The notes under the pieces are model-generated. The model saw nothing but the letters and a program-made list of their open reading frames with translations. It made no database searches and was not told the origin of the DNA. Position numbers and translations under genes: made by a program. Below are positions 1 through 9,859 of a stretch of 28,515 nucleotides of DNA, piece by piece (within the stretch, counting starts at the first letter, position 1; every line of letters starts with the position of its first letter). The stretch comes from Saksenaea vasiformis B4078 (Eukaryota > Mucoromycota > Mucoromycetes > Mucorales > Saksenaeaceae): contig JNDT01001181.1 of NCBI GenBank assembly GCA_000697055.1, positions 1 through 28,515 on the forward strand, read 5' to 3'.

Positions 1-361
1 TGGTAGGAAGCAAGTTGGCGTGGATGTTGGGAAGGACACCACCCTGAGCAATAGTAACATGACCCAACAACTTGTTCAATTCTTCATCGTTACGGATGGC
101 CAACTGCAAGTGACGGGGGATGATACGAGACTTCTTGTTGTCGCGGGCAGCGTTACCGGCCAATTCGAGAATTTCAGCAGCCAAGTATTCGAGAACGGCA
201 GCAAGGTAGACGGGAGCACCAGCACCAACACGCTGGGCATAGTTACCACGGCGCAAGAGACGATGGATACGACCGACAGGGAACTGAAGACCGGCCTTGG
301 ACGAACGAGTTTGCGACTTGGCAGCGGCAGCAGACTTTCCACCAGATTTTCCTCCAGACAT
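1..361 (-). CDS. H2A: Histone H2A (C-terminus cut by window edge)
   Basis: Core histone H2A, which pairs with H2B in the nucleosome. Reading the minus strand from the ATG at 361 gives 120 codons with no intron before the window ends. The protein starts [20 protein letters not shown], followed by the histone-fold hallmarks [48 protein letters not shown] and [13 protein letters not shown]. The last visible residues are about NLLPT, so the C-terminal tail is missing. It therefore cannot be seen whether the tail carries an SQ(E) H2A.X-type motif or the ubiquitinated lysine. The gene is divergent from H2B at 824, the usual fungal arrangement. A TATA-like box on the minus strand lies about 85 nt upstream of the start. 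Identification is certain; only the tail variant is open. Confidence 0.97.
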   Translation of the reverse strand, partial: MSGGKSGGKSAAAAKSQTRSSKAGLQFPVGRIHRLLRRGNYAQRVGAGAPVYLAAVLEYLAAEILELAGNAARDNKKSRIIPRHLQLAIRNDEELNKLLGHVTIAQGGVLPNIHANLLPT

Positions 362-823
362 GATATAAAGTTTTTTTTTTGTTACGGAATAAAGACAATC
401 CTTTCGGGGTAGATCTTCTCAGCAAGCAAGAAAAAAGGTGCGGTATTTATATTCATCGGAGTCGTCGAAAACGCGTCACAGCTATCACGCGCCTAAAAAT
501 CAAAAAAGCAAAAAAAGATATTCGAACAGATTCAGAACCGCCATGACAACAAAGAAAGGATAAAACATGGAAGGAAAAATTTTTTTTATCTTTTTAATCC
601 ATGCATTAGCGTGTATCTACGTGTTAGAACGTGTTCTATCAGCGTGTTTGCTATAAAGTTCTGCTCAAGACACGCGCCTGCTTTTTGCAACCTTGCAAAA
701 AAAAAAAAAAAAAAGAAACGGAAAGAACGCGTGACCAAAAAACAAGTCACACGAAAGCTCCGTGATATAAAAGCAATGCATTTTAACATTTCAGTCCACC
801 TATTTTCCCCATTCTTATCACAC
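362..823. promoter_or_regulatory. Bidirectional H2A-H2B promoter
   Basis: This 462-bp intergenic region must drive both histone genes. Towards H2A there is a minus-strand TATAAATA at 444-451. Towards H2B there is a plus-strand TATAAAAG at 766-773, about 50 nt before the H2B ATG. In between are two copies of ACGCGT (471-476, 727-732), the MluI cell-cycle box bound by MBF-type factors in ascomycete yeasts, and two copies of the 9-mer CACGCGCCT (486-494, 671-679). A run of 18 A (697-714) lies upstream of the H2B TATA box and may exclude nucleosomes. That these motifs give S-phase expression is inferred from other fungi. Confidence 0.7.
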
Positions 824-1198
824 ATGGCACCCAAGACCGACAAACCCACTGCTGGCAAAGCCCCTGCTACCGAAAAGAAGGTCAAGTCGACCGATGGCAA
901 GAAGAAGAGAATCAGCCGTAAGGAGACCTACTCCTCCTACATCTACAAGGTGTTGAAGCAGGTCCACCCCGACACTGGTATCTCCAACAAGGCCATGTCC
1001 ATTCTCAACTCCTTCGTCAACGACATCTTCGAGCGTATTGCCACCGAAGCCTCCAAGCTCGCTGCCTACAACAAGCGTTCCACCATCTCTTCCCGCGAGA
1101 TCCAGACCGCTGTCCGTCTTATCCTTCCCGGTGAACTTGCTAAGCACGCCGTGTCTGAGGGTACCAAGGCCGTCACCAAGTACACCAGCTCCAAATAA
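824..1198 (+). CDS. H2B: Histone H2B
   Basis: Core histone H2B of 124 residues, intronless. The basic N-terminal tail starts [12 protein letters not shown] and leads into [19 protein letters not shown], with the histone-fold segments [38 protein letters not shown] and [19 protein letters not shown]. It ends [17 protein letters not shown], with the conserved C-terminal lysine region ubiquitinated in other fungi. The open frame extends upstream to 611, but that part is non-coding promoter with the poly(A) tract and TATA box, so the start is set at 824, where the canonical H2B N-terminus begins. It is divergently paired with H2A. Confidence 0.98.
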   Translation: MAPKTDKPTAGKAPATEKKVKSTDGKKKRISRKETYSSYIYKVLKQVHPDTGISNKAMSILNSFVNDIFERIATEASKLAAYNKRSTISSREIQTAVRLILPGELAKHAVSEGTKAVTKYTSSK

Positions 1199-1422
1199 GC
1201 GAGCTCTTAGTCTTACCTAATCCTTTAAAACCCATCGCAACCGCATCTTAGCTTTTTTTTACCTATCCGTTTTTTTTATGTACAGATCTTTCCTCTTTCG
1301 ATGGTAAATACAACATCTTGCTCTCCCACTTTATGGTTTAGTCAATGTAAAAAGTCATTAAAAAACCAAATCACACATTACTATTGCAATTTCCCCCCTT
1401 TTTCAGTGTTGCTACTTTATTT
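1199..1422. other. Convergent 3' ends of H2B and RBM5-like gene
   Basis: This 224-bp spacer between two converging genes is T-rich after H2B. It carries a minus-strand AATAAA at 1416-1421, two bases beyond the RBM5-like stop codon, so the downstream gene may have a very short 3' UTR. I see no gene here. Confidence 0.5.
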
Positions 1423-3250
1423 TCATTTTGGCACAGAAAAAATTTCATTGCCCTTGTCTTCAGAGAGTACATCACCCATTTCTGCATAAAATGCACTTAG
1501 ATCATCCTCTAAACACTCTGCAAAAAAAGAGAAAGGAACCGTTAAGCCCTCGAGAAACCCGTTTTTTTTCTTTTTAGAAACCACCGTTTACCTTTCTCTT
1601 CCTGCTGTTGCTGTTGTTTCTGCTTCTGTTTTTCCTTTTCTTCCTCTTCCTTTTTTCGTCGTTCTTCTTTTGCTTTCTCTGCTTCTTCGAGCTTTCTCGC
1701 GCGTTCCATCTCCACAGCAGGGGAGTATTCGCATGCATAAGCTTGTTTATCCCAGTACACCCACAAACCATCGGGCACATCAGCTTGAATGACCCATTCC
1801 GAGGCGACATAAACAGGTAAGAAACTGTCGGGATTTGCATACGAGGTGGTGACCTTTCGGTTGTCAATCTCCAGGCCGTTGCCCATACTTCCTAGAGCCT
1901 TGGCAGCCAACTAGACAATGAAACCTCGCCATAAGTACAGTTGTACGTCGTCTCGATTTCGTACTTGGAGATTCTCAAATTCAACAAACGCAAATTCACA
2001 AGACATCTTTGCTAGCTTGTCCCTGATAAGCAAGACACGTCGTACACCATCAAAGCGTTTTACAGCATTGTAAATGCTCTCCTCTGTCGAAAGACTGTCT
2101 AAATTGCGCAAAAGGATCATACCACTAGGTGCAAACGACGCATCGCGTGATCCATCGTTGATGTCCATAGACTCTGTCGCATTCGATCTTTTCTGCACCG
2201 TCGACACTAACCTATTGTTCAGCATTTTACTTTGTCTCTTCAGACCGTAGTACCTTCACACGGTGTACGACACTCAATACACACACGACGAGAATCGTCG
2301 TTGAATTTGCCACACTATATATATATATATATTCATTAGAAAAGATTCACACATTATTTCCGCTCTTTTCTTTTGTCTCTTACCCTTGTACACCGCCATT
2401 CAATTCTATCATCCTTTGCCCCGTCTTTGTGACAGTAATCCAGTCGTACACGTTGATGACCCATGAAGAAATAGGGATAATACTTGTCCACAAATTGGAT
2501 GGCATGACCGACGCTTGTGAATCTCACAAACGCAAACTTTCTGGATTCACCTAATGGTCAAGATGGTTCAGTTCCTGTAGCAAGGCAACGCAAACTGGAG
2601 GGGAACCTGTTTCGCGATCTCTAATCAGTGTAACCTCGTCAATGCTAGCTTCCATTGACTCTAATGTCCTTTGGATCTGGAAAAAGGGAATTGGATTGCA
2701 GTGAACAATATGTAATATTATATAATAAAGCTCTATACCGAACTCCAACCCGTACAGAAAAAAAAAAGAGAGAGAAAGAGAGCAGACTTACATCTCGTTC
2801 TTGGGCATACTCTGGAAGACTGCGAAGTACTACATTGATATTCGGTTGAATCTGGTCTTGAGGTGGTGGTGGTCGTCTAGGCGTATCGAATCTTCTTCGT
2901 CGCTTTTCTTTTTTTAATTTTACTTATTCTCATCATCGAGAGCGGCTTACATCGTGATGCGAATCATAGTAGCGACCATCTCTGTCACCATGATGATAGT
3001 CTGCAGATGTTCCCTGCTGCTGTTGATGGTGGTGATGATGGTGATGGGAGTGTCCTCTTCTGTGGTCATGACCTGATGGACTGCGTGACCTTCTTCTGTA
3101 ATGTTGCTGTTGCTGCGGCGGTGGAGGGGGGCCATGGTGTTGTTGTGCGTATCGTGGAGGTGGAGGAGGAACATAATTAGGATCTCGAGGCGGGTGTTGA
3201 GAATGTGCCGGCAGTGGTGGCGGCGGTGGAGCTCGAGGACGATAAGACAT
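1423..3250 (-). CDS. RBM5/RBM10-like RNA-binding splicing factor
   Basis: Predicted nuclear pre-mRNA splicing regulator of 454 aa. Exons (minus strand): 2951-3250, 2792-2902, 2607-2676, 2384-2550, 2254-2314, 1965-2206, 1592-1910, 1423-1517. Domains in order: Pro/His/Arg/Ser-rich N-terminus (1-110); RRM1 (about 118-195) with RNP1 KFAFVRF; RanBP2-type zinc finger (about 212-231, W-x-C-x2-C-x10-C-x2-C, split by an intron inside the finger); RRM2 (about 266-340) with EFAFVEF; an OCRE-like aromatic stretch GLWVYWDKQAYACEYS (about 366-380); a Glu/Lys/Gln coil; and a short tail DLSAFYAEMGDV. RRM-ZnF-RRM-OCRE is the order in animal RBM5/RBM10, but the C2H2 finger and G-patch of those proteins are absent. 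The donor of the 2551-2606 intron (GTTCCC) is weak; the join is supported by the restored RRM1. Exact family assignment is inferred. Confidence 0.8.
2316..2332. repeat. (TA)n tract at a splice acceptor
   Basis: An alternating TA run of about 17 nt sits directly at the 3' end of the 2315-2383 intron of the RBM5-like gene, so the acceptor AG is the last step of the repeat on the minus strand. Similar short TA runs occur downstream of the PIG-X-like gene (5000-5016) and downstream of the microprotein gene (9913-9927). Confidence 0.7.
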
Positions 3251-4222
3251 GTTGGATGAGAAACCAATAAGGAATACTTTCTGATACAAACGAAATCAGA
3301 GCAGCTGCCGCTCTCGAAGCGGAGGGATGAAAAATTCAATAAGCGTGTGACTTCGCGCCGGCTGGTAATGAATTTTGCGCCCAGTAACAGAAGCTTTTTG
3401 CGCTGTATGAACCTCGGTTTTTCAGCGACGTACAAAAGGCATTATCAGAACGCAAATGTTGTTTTTTTTTAAAAAGAAAACAGTACGTCATTTGCCTTCC
3501 AAGATTTGGCCTCGTTTGGTCTGAAGGCAGATTATCTGCCGCTGGTATTATAAATACCACGGAAAATACTTACGATCTCATAGTAAAGCAGCTAGTATAC
3601 AGTTTTGATCTACTTCACCAAAACATAAAATAAAAAAATAAGAAGGCAACCAGATTAGACCCAAAAAAAAACCAACGTGATAAAGGAGTACGTGATCTCC
3701 GACGAGCTGTTTACGGACACCAATGCTTCTTGCAACAAAGTACTCAATATGATATTTATTAAAAATAAACACGTTGGCCGAAGCTATCCGAACGAATCGA
3801 AACATCTTCCGTGTCTAAGTTCCTTCACACATTTACGTCTGGTTCATTATTTATGCAAGATAAAAGTATAGGAATTGAGATCTTTTAGGAGTCATACCTT
3901 TATACAGCTGCACACCTACCGAAACTACCCTAAATCTTATCGATTTTCGAACCGGGAAATTTGGTATGGTTCCTTGGAAGTTGTTAAATGAATCTATTGT
4001 TTTGAGAGCGCGTTCTTTTTACCACGACTCTTTTTACAACAGATAACCTTCTATCAAATGCCTATATGAACATATATGCATTTACTTTCAAGTTCTCCTT
4101 TTGGAGCCACGCTCATCATCACTTGTTGTTCAGGAATACGCTGAGCAATGCAGGAAAGTGAAATCGCGGTAACTGAGATTCATTCCCAGTCAGCGCAAGC
4201 CCAGTCCCATTAGCTGCTGAAT
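3251..4222. other. Intergenic region between divergent RBM5-like and PIG-X-like genes
   Basis: This 972-bp stretch has several short open frames (3336-3560, 3578-3805 and 3677-3871) that overlap on opposite strands and show no recognisable protein features. It presumably holds the promoters of both flanking genes. A short upstream exon of the PIG-X-like gene could lie near 4147-4212 but cannot be proven from the sequence. Confidence 0.4.
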
Positions 4223-4942
4223 ATGGCTGCACATTTTGACTGGATCCTATCTACCCATTTCATGTCTGGAGATAATAGCATCACTTCAACCCTTTCGGTC
4301 CAAGAAAGTTTCCACCCTGTTATTCAGAGCTATCTCCAGTCAAACACAACTCTCCAACCACGTGCAGGTTGCGCCGTTGATATCATTTATGAACTTCCGC
4401 CCAGCGTCTTCGTGGATCCCAACCAACTCACAGATCTGAAACCCGTCCTTGGTGAAGCCACTGTGTTTGGCGAAACCGACCTTGAGGTTCCATTAGAGCA
4501 TGTCAAAGACACACGAGGAAGTATAGTCATTGTGCGAAATCCTCCAACCGGATCCCTTGTCCATCTACCTATCCACTTGCGTTACCAGCAGCCCTCTGAA
4601 AATACCCGCTACCGCGACATCTTCATACAACCCCCTGTCGCAGGCTGGACCTGTTTATCCTCATCATCACACAGAGCAATCCCTTTGCCACCTTTACCAC
4701 GTCGATGGTCATACTCAACCACCACTCCGTCCACCGCTATGTTTGAGCCATTTCACAGAAGCGACGACAAAGAGCTCCATTTAAAAGTACCCGTTGGTAA
4801 CGAAAAAGAAGTCGGTATGGTTGAACTAGTAACAACAATATGTGTCGTTGCTTGTACGTTATGGGTCTTCGCGTCCGTCTGGAAAGCGGTGATCAGAAGA
4901 CGACGGTATGAAGCCAAGGGAAAGCGAAGAAAGTCAGAATAA
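4223..4942 (+). CDS. PIG-X/Pbn1-like subunit of GPI mannosyltransferase I
   Basis: Predicted 239-aa ER membrane protein that stabilises the catalytic PIG-M/Gpi14 subunit, which adds the first mannose to GPI anchors. The family signature is visible as IIYELPPSVFVDPNQL (about 54-69), then GETDLEVP, then the HLPIHLRYQQPS block (about 114-125). A single transmembrane helix lies near residues 199-220, followed by a basic tail RRRRYEAKGKRRK. This is the type I topology with a cytosolic basic end seen in PIG-X. The N-terminus MAAHFDWILS is not a convincing signal peptide. A stop codon lies in frame 12 nt upstream of the ATG (TAG at 4211-4213), and its AG could be a splice acceptor, so a 5' exon with the signal sequence may be missing from this model. 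Assignment rests on motifs only. Confidence 0.72.
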   Translation: MAAHFDWILSTHFMSGDNSITSTLSVQESFHPVIQSYLQSNTTLQPRAGCAVDIIYELPPSVFVDPNQLTDLKPVLGEATVFGETDLEVPLEHVKDTRGSIVIVRNPPTGSLVHLPIHLRYQQPSENTRYRDIFIQPPVAGWTCLSSSSHRAIPLPPLPRRWSYSTTTPSTAMFEPFHRSDDKELHLKVPVGNEKEVGMVELVTTICVVACTLWVFASVWKAVIRRRRYEAKGKRRKSE

Positions 4943-5109
4943 ACAGGGGAATCTCAGGAAGACGTTATATCGAAAATTTCACTATTGTTGCGCACTATGA
5001 TATATATATATATATAATGTATACTTATTGCCACCCCTCAAATTGCCGATTCACAGGTATAAAAGTACAAAAAGATAAGAAAAACCCGACAACCATTCAA
5101 TTTTTGTCA
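4943..5109. other. Convergent 3' spacer (PIG-X-like / VPS27)
   Basis: A 167-bp spacer between two converging genes, AT-rich, with an alternating AT run at 5000-5016. No gene is seen. Confidence 0.4.
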
Positions 5110-7367
5110 TCACAACTCAATAAGGGGGGCTTCCTCGGCATAAGGCCTGTGAGAATGTTGAGCTTGTTGTTGCTGCTGTGGTTGTGAGGGACCCTGCGGT
5201 GGTATATGAGAAGGAGCGGTGGAGTAGATAGGCTGCTGCTGCGGCGCAGTCTGGTAGTATTGCTGTTGCTGCTGGATTTGCGGTGCCGTTGTTGGCGGAG
5301 CATAGTCTTGAGGGGACATCTGGTGGTTCCCCACAGGAGCTGTGTAGACGGCAGCCGCTGGAAGCGACTGGTTGTCAGTTGATGGTTGAATATAATATGG
5401 TGGTTGTTGTTGTTGTTGAGGCACAGAGACGTCAGCCGGGGGGTTCGCAGGATAGGAGGATGGTTGTGGGTAATAAGCAGCATTCTGCTGGACAGCAGGG
5501 TACAAAGATGTTCCCTGTTCAGCTGTACTTGGAGGTGCTGCTGGCTGAGTTGTTTGTTGTAATGCAGTATAATGTTGGTACGACGTGTTGTAGCCATCGG
5601 ATGTACGGTTGTACGCGCTGGAAACGCGGCGCTCTAGTACATGGTCGTATGCTTTGACAGCCATATTCAATTTTTCATGGAGTTCCACAAACATTCCTAG
5701 TATTATTACGACCTCTGTCAGCCTTTTTTCCTGCCACCAAGGTTGAGACAACTTACTATGCTTGCGATTTGCATCATCTAGACTCTTCACTAGTTTCGGC
5801 TGTAGCGCTCCAATCTGCGTATATAAGCTATTTACTTGAGCATCATTTGACACATCCCCTCCCGCCGTGCGAATTCGTTCAATCAAGGTTGAGAAAAGCT
5901 GGATATTTTCCATCTCATTTAACGACAAATCATCGTTACGTGGCGGCACGTAGGAGCCGTTGTAAGCTGAGGGCGCCGCTGATGAAGATAGCTGCATATC
6001 TCTCAGGGAAGCGGCAATGGCAGCAGCGAGGTCCGGATCATCTTCTTCATTTTCCGTCTGTTGCAAAATGTAAATAAATGATTTCACAAAGAAACAGTCA
6101 GTCTCACCTCTTGTGGTGCTGGCGCCGGCGGTGAAGCCTTGGCTTCAGAAACTTTCGCTGGTGAATAGCCAGAGCCGTACCCTCCATTCACACGCTCAGC
6201 CGCCTCCTTCAAGGAGAGTTCTATTGCCTTTTTCATATCCTCATCAAATGAATCATTGTCTTCTTCTGCTGGCAGTACTGTGCTCTTGGTGGCCGTGATA
6301 CTCTGCGCCACCTGTGGCTCAGGTGTGATGTAAGGTGACGAAGATGATGTGGTTGCCAAAAGCTGCGGTAACGTATCCTTCTTCGCCACTTTTGCAAGTT
6401 TCAATTTGATATAACATCCATCGCAAACACGCACTTCCTCATTAATCGCAAGATGTGGCAATGCCATGTTTTTAGAAGAACACTGCTGACAGAACGTGCC
6501 ACCGCATTGTCGACAATGATGCTAAGAGAACTCAGATTTAAGTCATATGTAAACCTGAGTAGAGACATACCTTACGGTTGGTCATTGTAAATGGTGTCCG
6601 ACAGCGCTCACAAACATCTGAATCTGTCCATTCTGGTGCCTGACCGCCAGCCGGTTTAGCATAACGAAAGGATCCATATGAAACACTTACCGCTGCCGTC
6701 TCAAACAGGATCGGATCCACTTTCTCGGTCACAGGTGGAAATACGTAGCCTTCAGCTTTCAGCAAGTTGTATGTATCCGTCATATAGCTAAGAGAGGGAT
6801 TTTGTTTCGCTGCCAGACCCCACGTTTGTATCGTTGCCAGTATTTTTGCTTTCACATCGACATTACATCCAGTCTATTATAACCAAAATCAGTATCAGCA
6901 TAGATAGTTGCCTCAGCAAGTCCCTTACAGGTGCTCTCAGAAGATAGGCTAACTCGTCCAAAAATTCTCGGCTAGCTATCTCTTTCACGAACTGCTCCCC
7001 TCCGTTTTTGACACAGGTATCCGTTAACTGATGTTTGTCTCAGGTGAGTAAAAAAAAAAAAGAATATCATACGTTAAACGCTGCAGCAGACTTACCGATA
7101 ACGTAGCTAAAACAACGTTAGGATTCTTATGACTCAGTTTGCGCTTCAGGGAACGCATTGCTTCCTTTGCATTCACTTTCTTGCTGCGTATCTGGTCGCT
7201 AATCTCAAAGTGAAGGACCAGATCTTCTTGGCCTGCTGGGAGTAACTCCGACGTCGCTTTGTCTGCAAAGGAGAACCAGTGTTCAGTATAAAGAGTCTCT
7301 ATGTTATATAAGCTGCATTACCGATAAGTTCATCCAGTCCGCTTTGACCCCACCATAAGGAAACCAT
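5110..7367 (-). CDS. VPS27: Vps27/Hrs, ESCRT-0 subunit
   Basis: Endosomal ESCRT-0 protein that gathers ubiquitinated cargo on PI3P membranes for sorting into multivesicular bodies. Predicted 621 aa. Exons (minus strand): 7322-7367, 7096-7262, 6929-7027, 6691-6873, 6571-6639, 6108-6521, 5757-6057, 5110-5696. Domains: VHS (about 8-150, with SGLDELIDKATSE and [10 protein letters not shown]); FYVE zinc finger (about 166-235) with [18 protein letters not shown] and RVCDGC, all PI3P-binding motifs intact; UIM1 (about 280-296, [13 protein letters not shown]); UIM2 (about 331-347, [13 protein letters not shown]); a helical GAT-like core (about 360-460); a long Gln/Pro/Tyr-rich tail; and a terminal clathrin-box-like PLIEL. 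Two introns (6640-6690, 51 nt; 5697-5756, 60 nt) are multiples of three without stops, so retained forms would still translate. I removed both because the spliced product matches the family better. Confidence 0.93.
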
Positions 7368-8437
7368 GTCTAAATTTTGTAATCTTTGTTCGAGTATACG
7401 TTCTCTTGGCAAAGAGTACCCGTGCGGGAAATCAGCTTTGAAATGGGTGACGTTTAAAAGGCGGACATTTAAATTGGTTACACGTGTCTCCCTCTGTCAG
7501 GGAATTCTCACCATTGGGGAGCCACAACTGACACCCCATGCAACGCCCATTCAGGCGGCTATCGGATAAAATAAATGTGAATACTAAGTTGGTATTGAGT
7601 GAGCCTATCAGTAACGTTAATGCAACGTCCATAGATTGAGAACCTGCAGAGCGTCTAGGAGTAAATACTAGTACATTCATCTATCTACGTCTAGATATCC
7701 GATCTATGAATACTCACGCATTCGTTGATATTTGTACATTATTAGCTGTAATCATATGAGCTATTTACCCGGTAACTGTCAAAAATGACGTTACGTGAGA
7801 GTCCTTTTCAATTCCCTTTTCTAGTCTTTCACAGTGCAGTCCGCTGAAAGGACGAGCTTCCGCAAGCTTTTTGAATTCGCGCTGCAGAAACAACAGGAAA
7901 AACGTTTTGAAGATACGAAAGACATATAGAAATAGCAAGTTAGATAAACTGTTGTCAGTTTTCAACCACGTTGTAGAACATTTGCCCCATCAGACTGTAA
8001 CATGGGCAGTCTCGACAAAGGGTATCTCTAGACTATGGATTATCTCGACAAAATAGTGCCAAAGAGATACTATTTTTCAAGGGATACAAAAGCGAAGATA
8101 ACGGCAACCTTTTTTTTTTTTTTTTTTTGAGGGATAAAGCTTTGTGTAATACGTCATGTCCCATTGTTCCAATGGTCGCTCCGGATACGTATGAGATTCT
8201 CAAGCGTGCTTCGGAAATCACACTGAGACTAGGATCTAAAAGAGCATACATGAAGAAACGCTTCCAGACGACATAATTTCTTGTTAACAGCACACGAGAA
8301 AATACTACGTGCATGGGGATGTTCCGAGGCGAAACTGCAAAATCTTCGATAAGTTCTCCACCAAAGTCACACTCTGAGGACCCCCATCAATTAAAGCTCT
8401 CTGGGAACTTTTTGCTTTCTATCCAAAACAAACTACC
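7368..8437. other. Intergenic region between divergent VPS27 and PHB1
   Basis: A 1070-bp region presumed to hold both promoters. It has a run of 19 T at 8110-8128. Short open frames at 7366-7569, 7432-7680, 7765-7965 and 8033-8314 overlap on both strands and resemble no known protein. I see no RNA gene. Confidence 0.4.
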
Positions 8438-9434
8438 ATGGCCGCTGTACTTCAAACAATTGCCAAGTATGCCATTCCTGTTGGCGTTGCTATTGGCGGC
8501 ATTCAGACCGCCATGTACGATGGTAATAACATGTTTTTTTTTGTGTGTTTCATAATATAACACGGGTCCATAGTCCAGGGTGGTTACCGCGCCGTTATTT
8601 TCGATCGTATTCAGGGTGTCAAGGAACAGTCTATTGGAGAGGGTACTCATTTCTTGGTTCCTTGGCTTCAGCGCGCAGTGCAATTCGATGTTCGTACCAA
8701 GCCTCGCAACATTTCCACCACTACTGGTTCCAAGGACATGCAAATGGTTTCGTTGACTCTTCGTGTTCTGCACCGTCCCGAACTCAAGTCACTGCCCAAG
8801 ATCTACCAAAATCTTGGTCTTGATTATGACGAGAGAGTGTTGCCTTCCATTGGTAACGAAGTCTTGAAGGCAATTGTTGCCCAGTTTGACGCGAGCGAGT
8901 TGATTACCCAACGTGAGGTCGTATCCGCTAAGATTCGTGAAGAACTGTACAAGCGTGCCCGCGACTTCAATATTGCTTTGGAGGATGTTTCAATTGTAAG
9001 TGCAAGGGGAGAAAGAAAAAAGAAGAGAAAGCTGAACCATGAGATATGACTAGACATATATGACCTTCGGCAAGGAGTTTACAAATGCGGTTGAACAGAA
9101 ACAAATTGCTCAGCAGGAAGCAGAGCGTGCCAAGTTTGTAGTTGAACGTGCAGAACAAGAGAAGTCAGCAGCAATTATTCGTGCTGAAGGTGATGCCATT
9201 GCTGCTGAATTGATTTCAAACTCATTGGAAAAGGCTGGTGAAGGGTAAATAATAGTATGAGGAATTTTTACTTCGATAGACTAAAAGGGATATTTCCGTT
9301 GTAGGTTGATTGCATTCAGACGTATTCAGGCGTCCAGAGAAATTTCCGAGACGCTCGCCAACGCTCGCAATGTTACTTATCTTCCCAGTAACAAACAAGG
9401 AGGAAGCAACCTTCTTTTGAATGTCCCTGCTTAA
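8438..9434 (+). CDS. PHB1: Prohibitin-1
   Basis: Mitochondrial inner-membrane scaffold subunit that forms ring complexes with prohibitin-2 and supports m-AAA protease control and cristae. Predicted 275 aa, the usual family length. Exons: 8438-8522, 8574-8995, 9054-9244, 9305-9434. A short N-terminal hydrophobic stretch ([16 protein letters not shown]) acts as membrane anchor. Then follow the PHB/SPFH domain signatures [60 protein letters not shown] and [20 protein letters not shown], a coiled-coil rich in Ala/Glu ([19 protein letters not shown]), and the C-terminal [11 protein letters not shown] block. All three introns are 51-60 nt with clear branch sites (for example CTGAAC near 9033). The partner prohibitin-2 is not in the window. 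Confidence 0.97.
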
Positions 9435-9667
9435 AGACTTGTACAATAATAATAATAAGAAATACTATTATTTTTACCCGAGTCCTTGTCATGCGGAAAT
9501 CTATTTTCATAGGTCGGATACGTCTTGACGCGTAAGCGTTAGTCATCTAAAAACTCCGACTTTTGCATTTAAATAAGATTTCGTCTCATATGTTTCTACA
9601 CATTCCCACAAGCCTTTTCGCTTTGTTTTTCCTTTTTTTTTTGTCTCTTCATTTTCCATTATTTAAA

Positions 9668-9859
9668 ATGTGTGTTCGTGTTGCCTGTACTGAATGCCAA
9701 AAATACACCTGGGCTGGTAAATTACAGTTGTACATTTTAAGTAAATTCTAACCTATCCTTCTTTTGGATGTAGGCTGTGGTAAACATATCAAGCAAGCGT
9801 TGGCCGGTCTTACAGAAGATCAGCTCTGCAAGTGCAGGGAGGAGAACAAGAAGAACTAA
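9668..9859 (+). CDS. 44-residue Cys-rich microprotein (MCVRVACTEC...WAGCGKH type)
   Basis: A small two-exon gene (9668-9716, 9774-9859) encoding 44 residues with six cysteines: MCVRVACTECQKYTW, then AGCGKHIKQALAGL, then QLCKCREENKKN. The intron (9717-9773) has a good CTAAC branch site near 9748 and a TAG acceptor, and splicing restores WAG-CGKH across the junction. Small proteins of this layout (CxxC, a central WAGCGxH, a terminal CxC) occur in fungi and plants, to my recollection without an assigned function. The spacing could bind zinc, which is inferred. The gene follows prohibitin-1 by 233 bp on the same strand with its own short upstream region. Confidence 0.75.

Noticed and set aside
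611..823. Upstream extension of the H2B reading frame (71 extra codons)
   Set aside because: It covers the poly(A) tract and TATA box, and H2B proteins start at MAPK-type sequences; the frame is open by chance.
8110..8128. T19 tract as a possible terminator or retroposed poly(A) tail
   Set aside because: No retroposed gene body or target duplication next to it; homopolymer runs are common in these intergenic regions.
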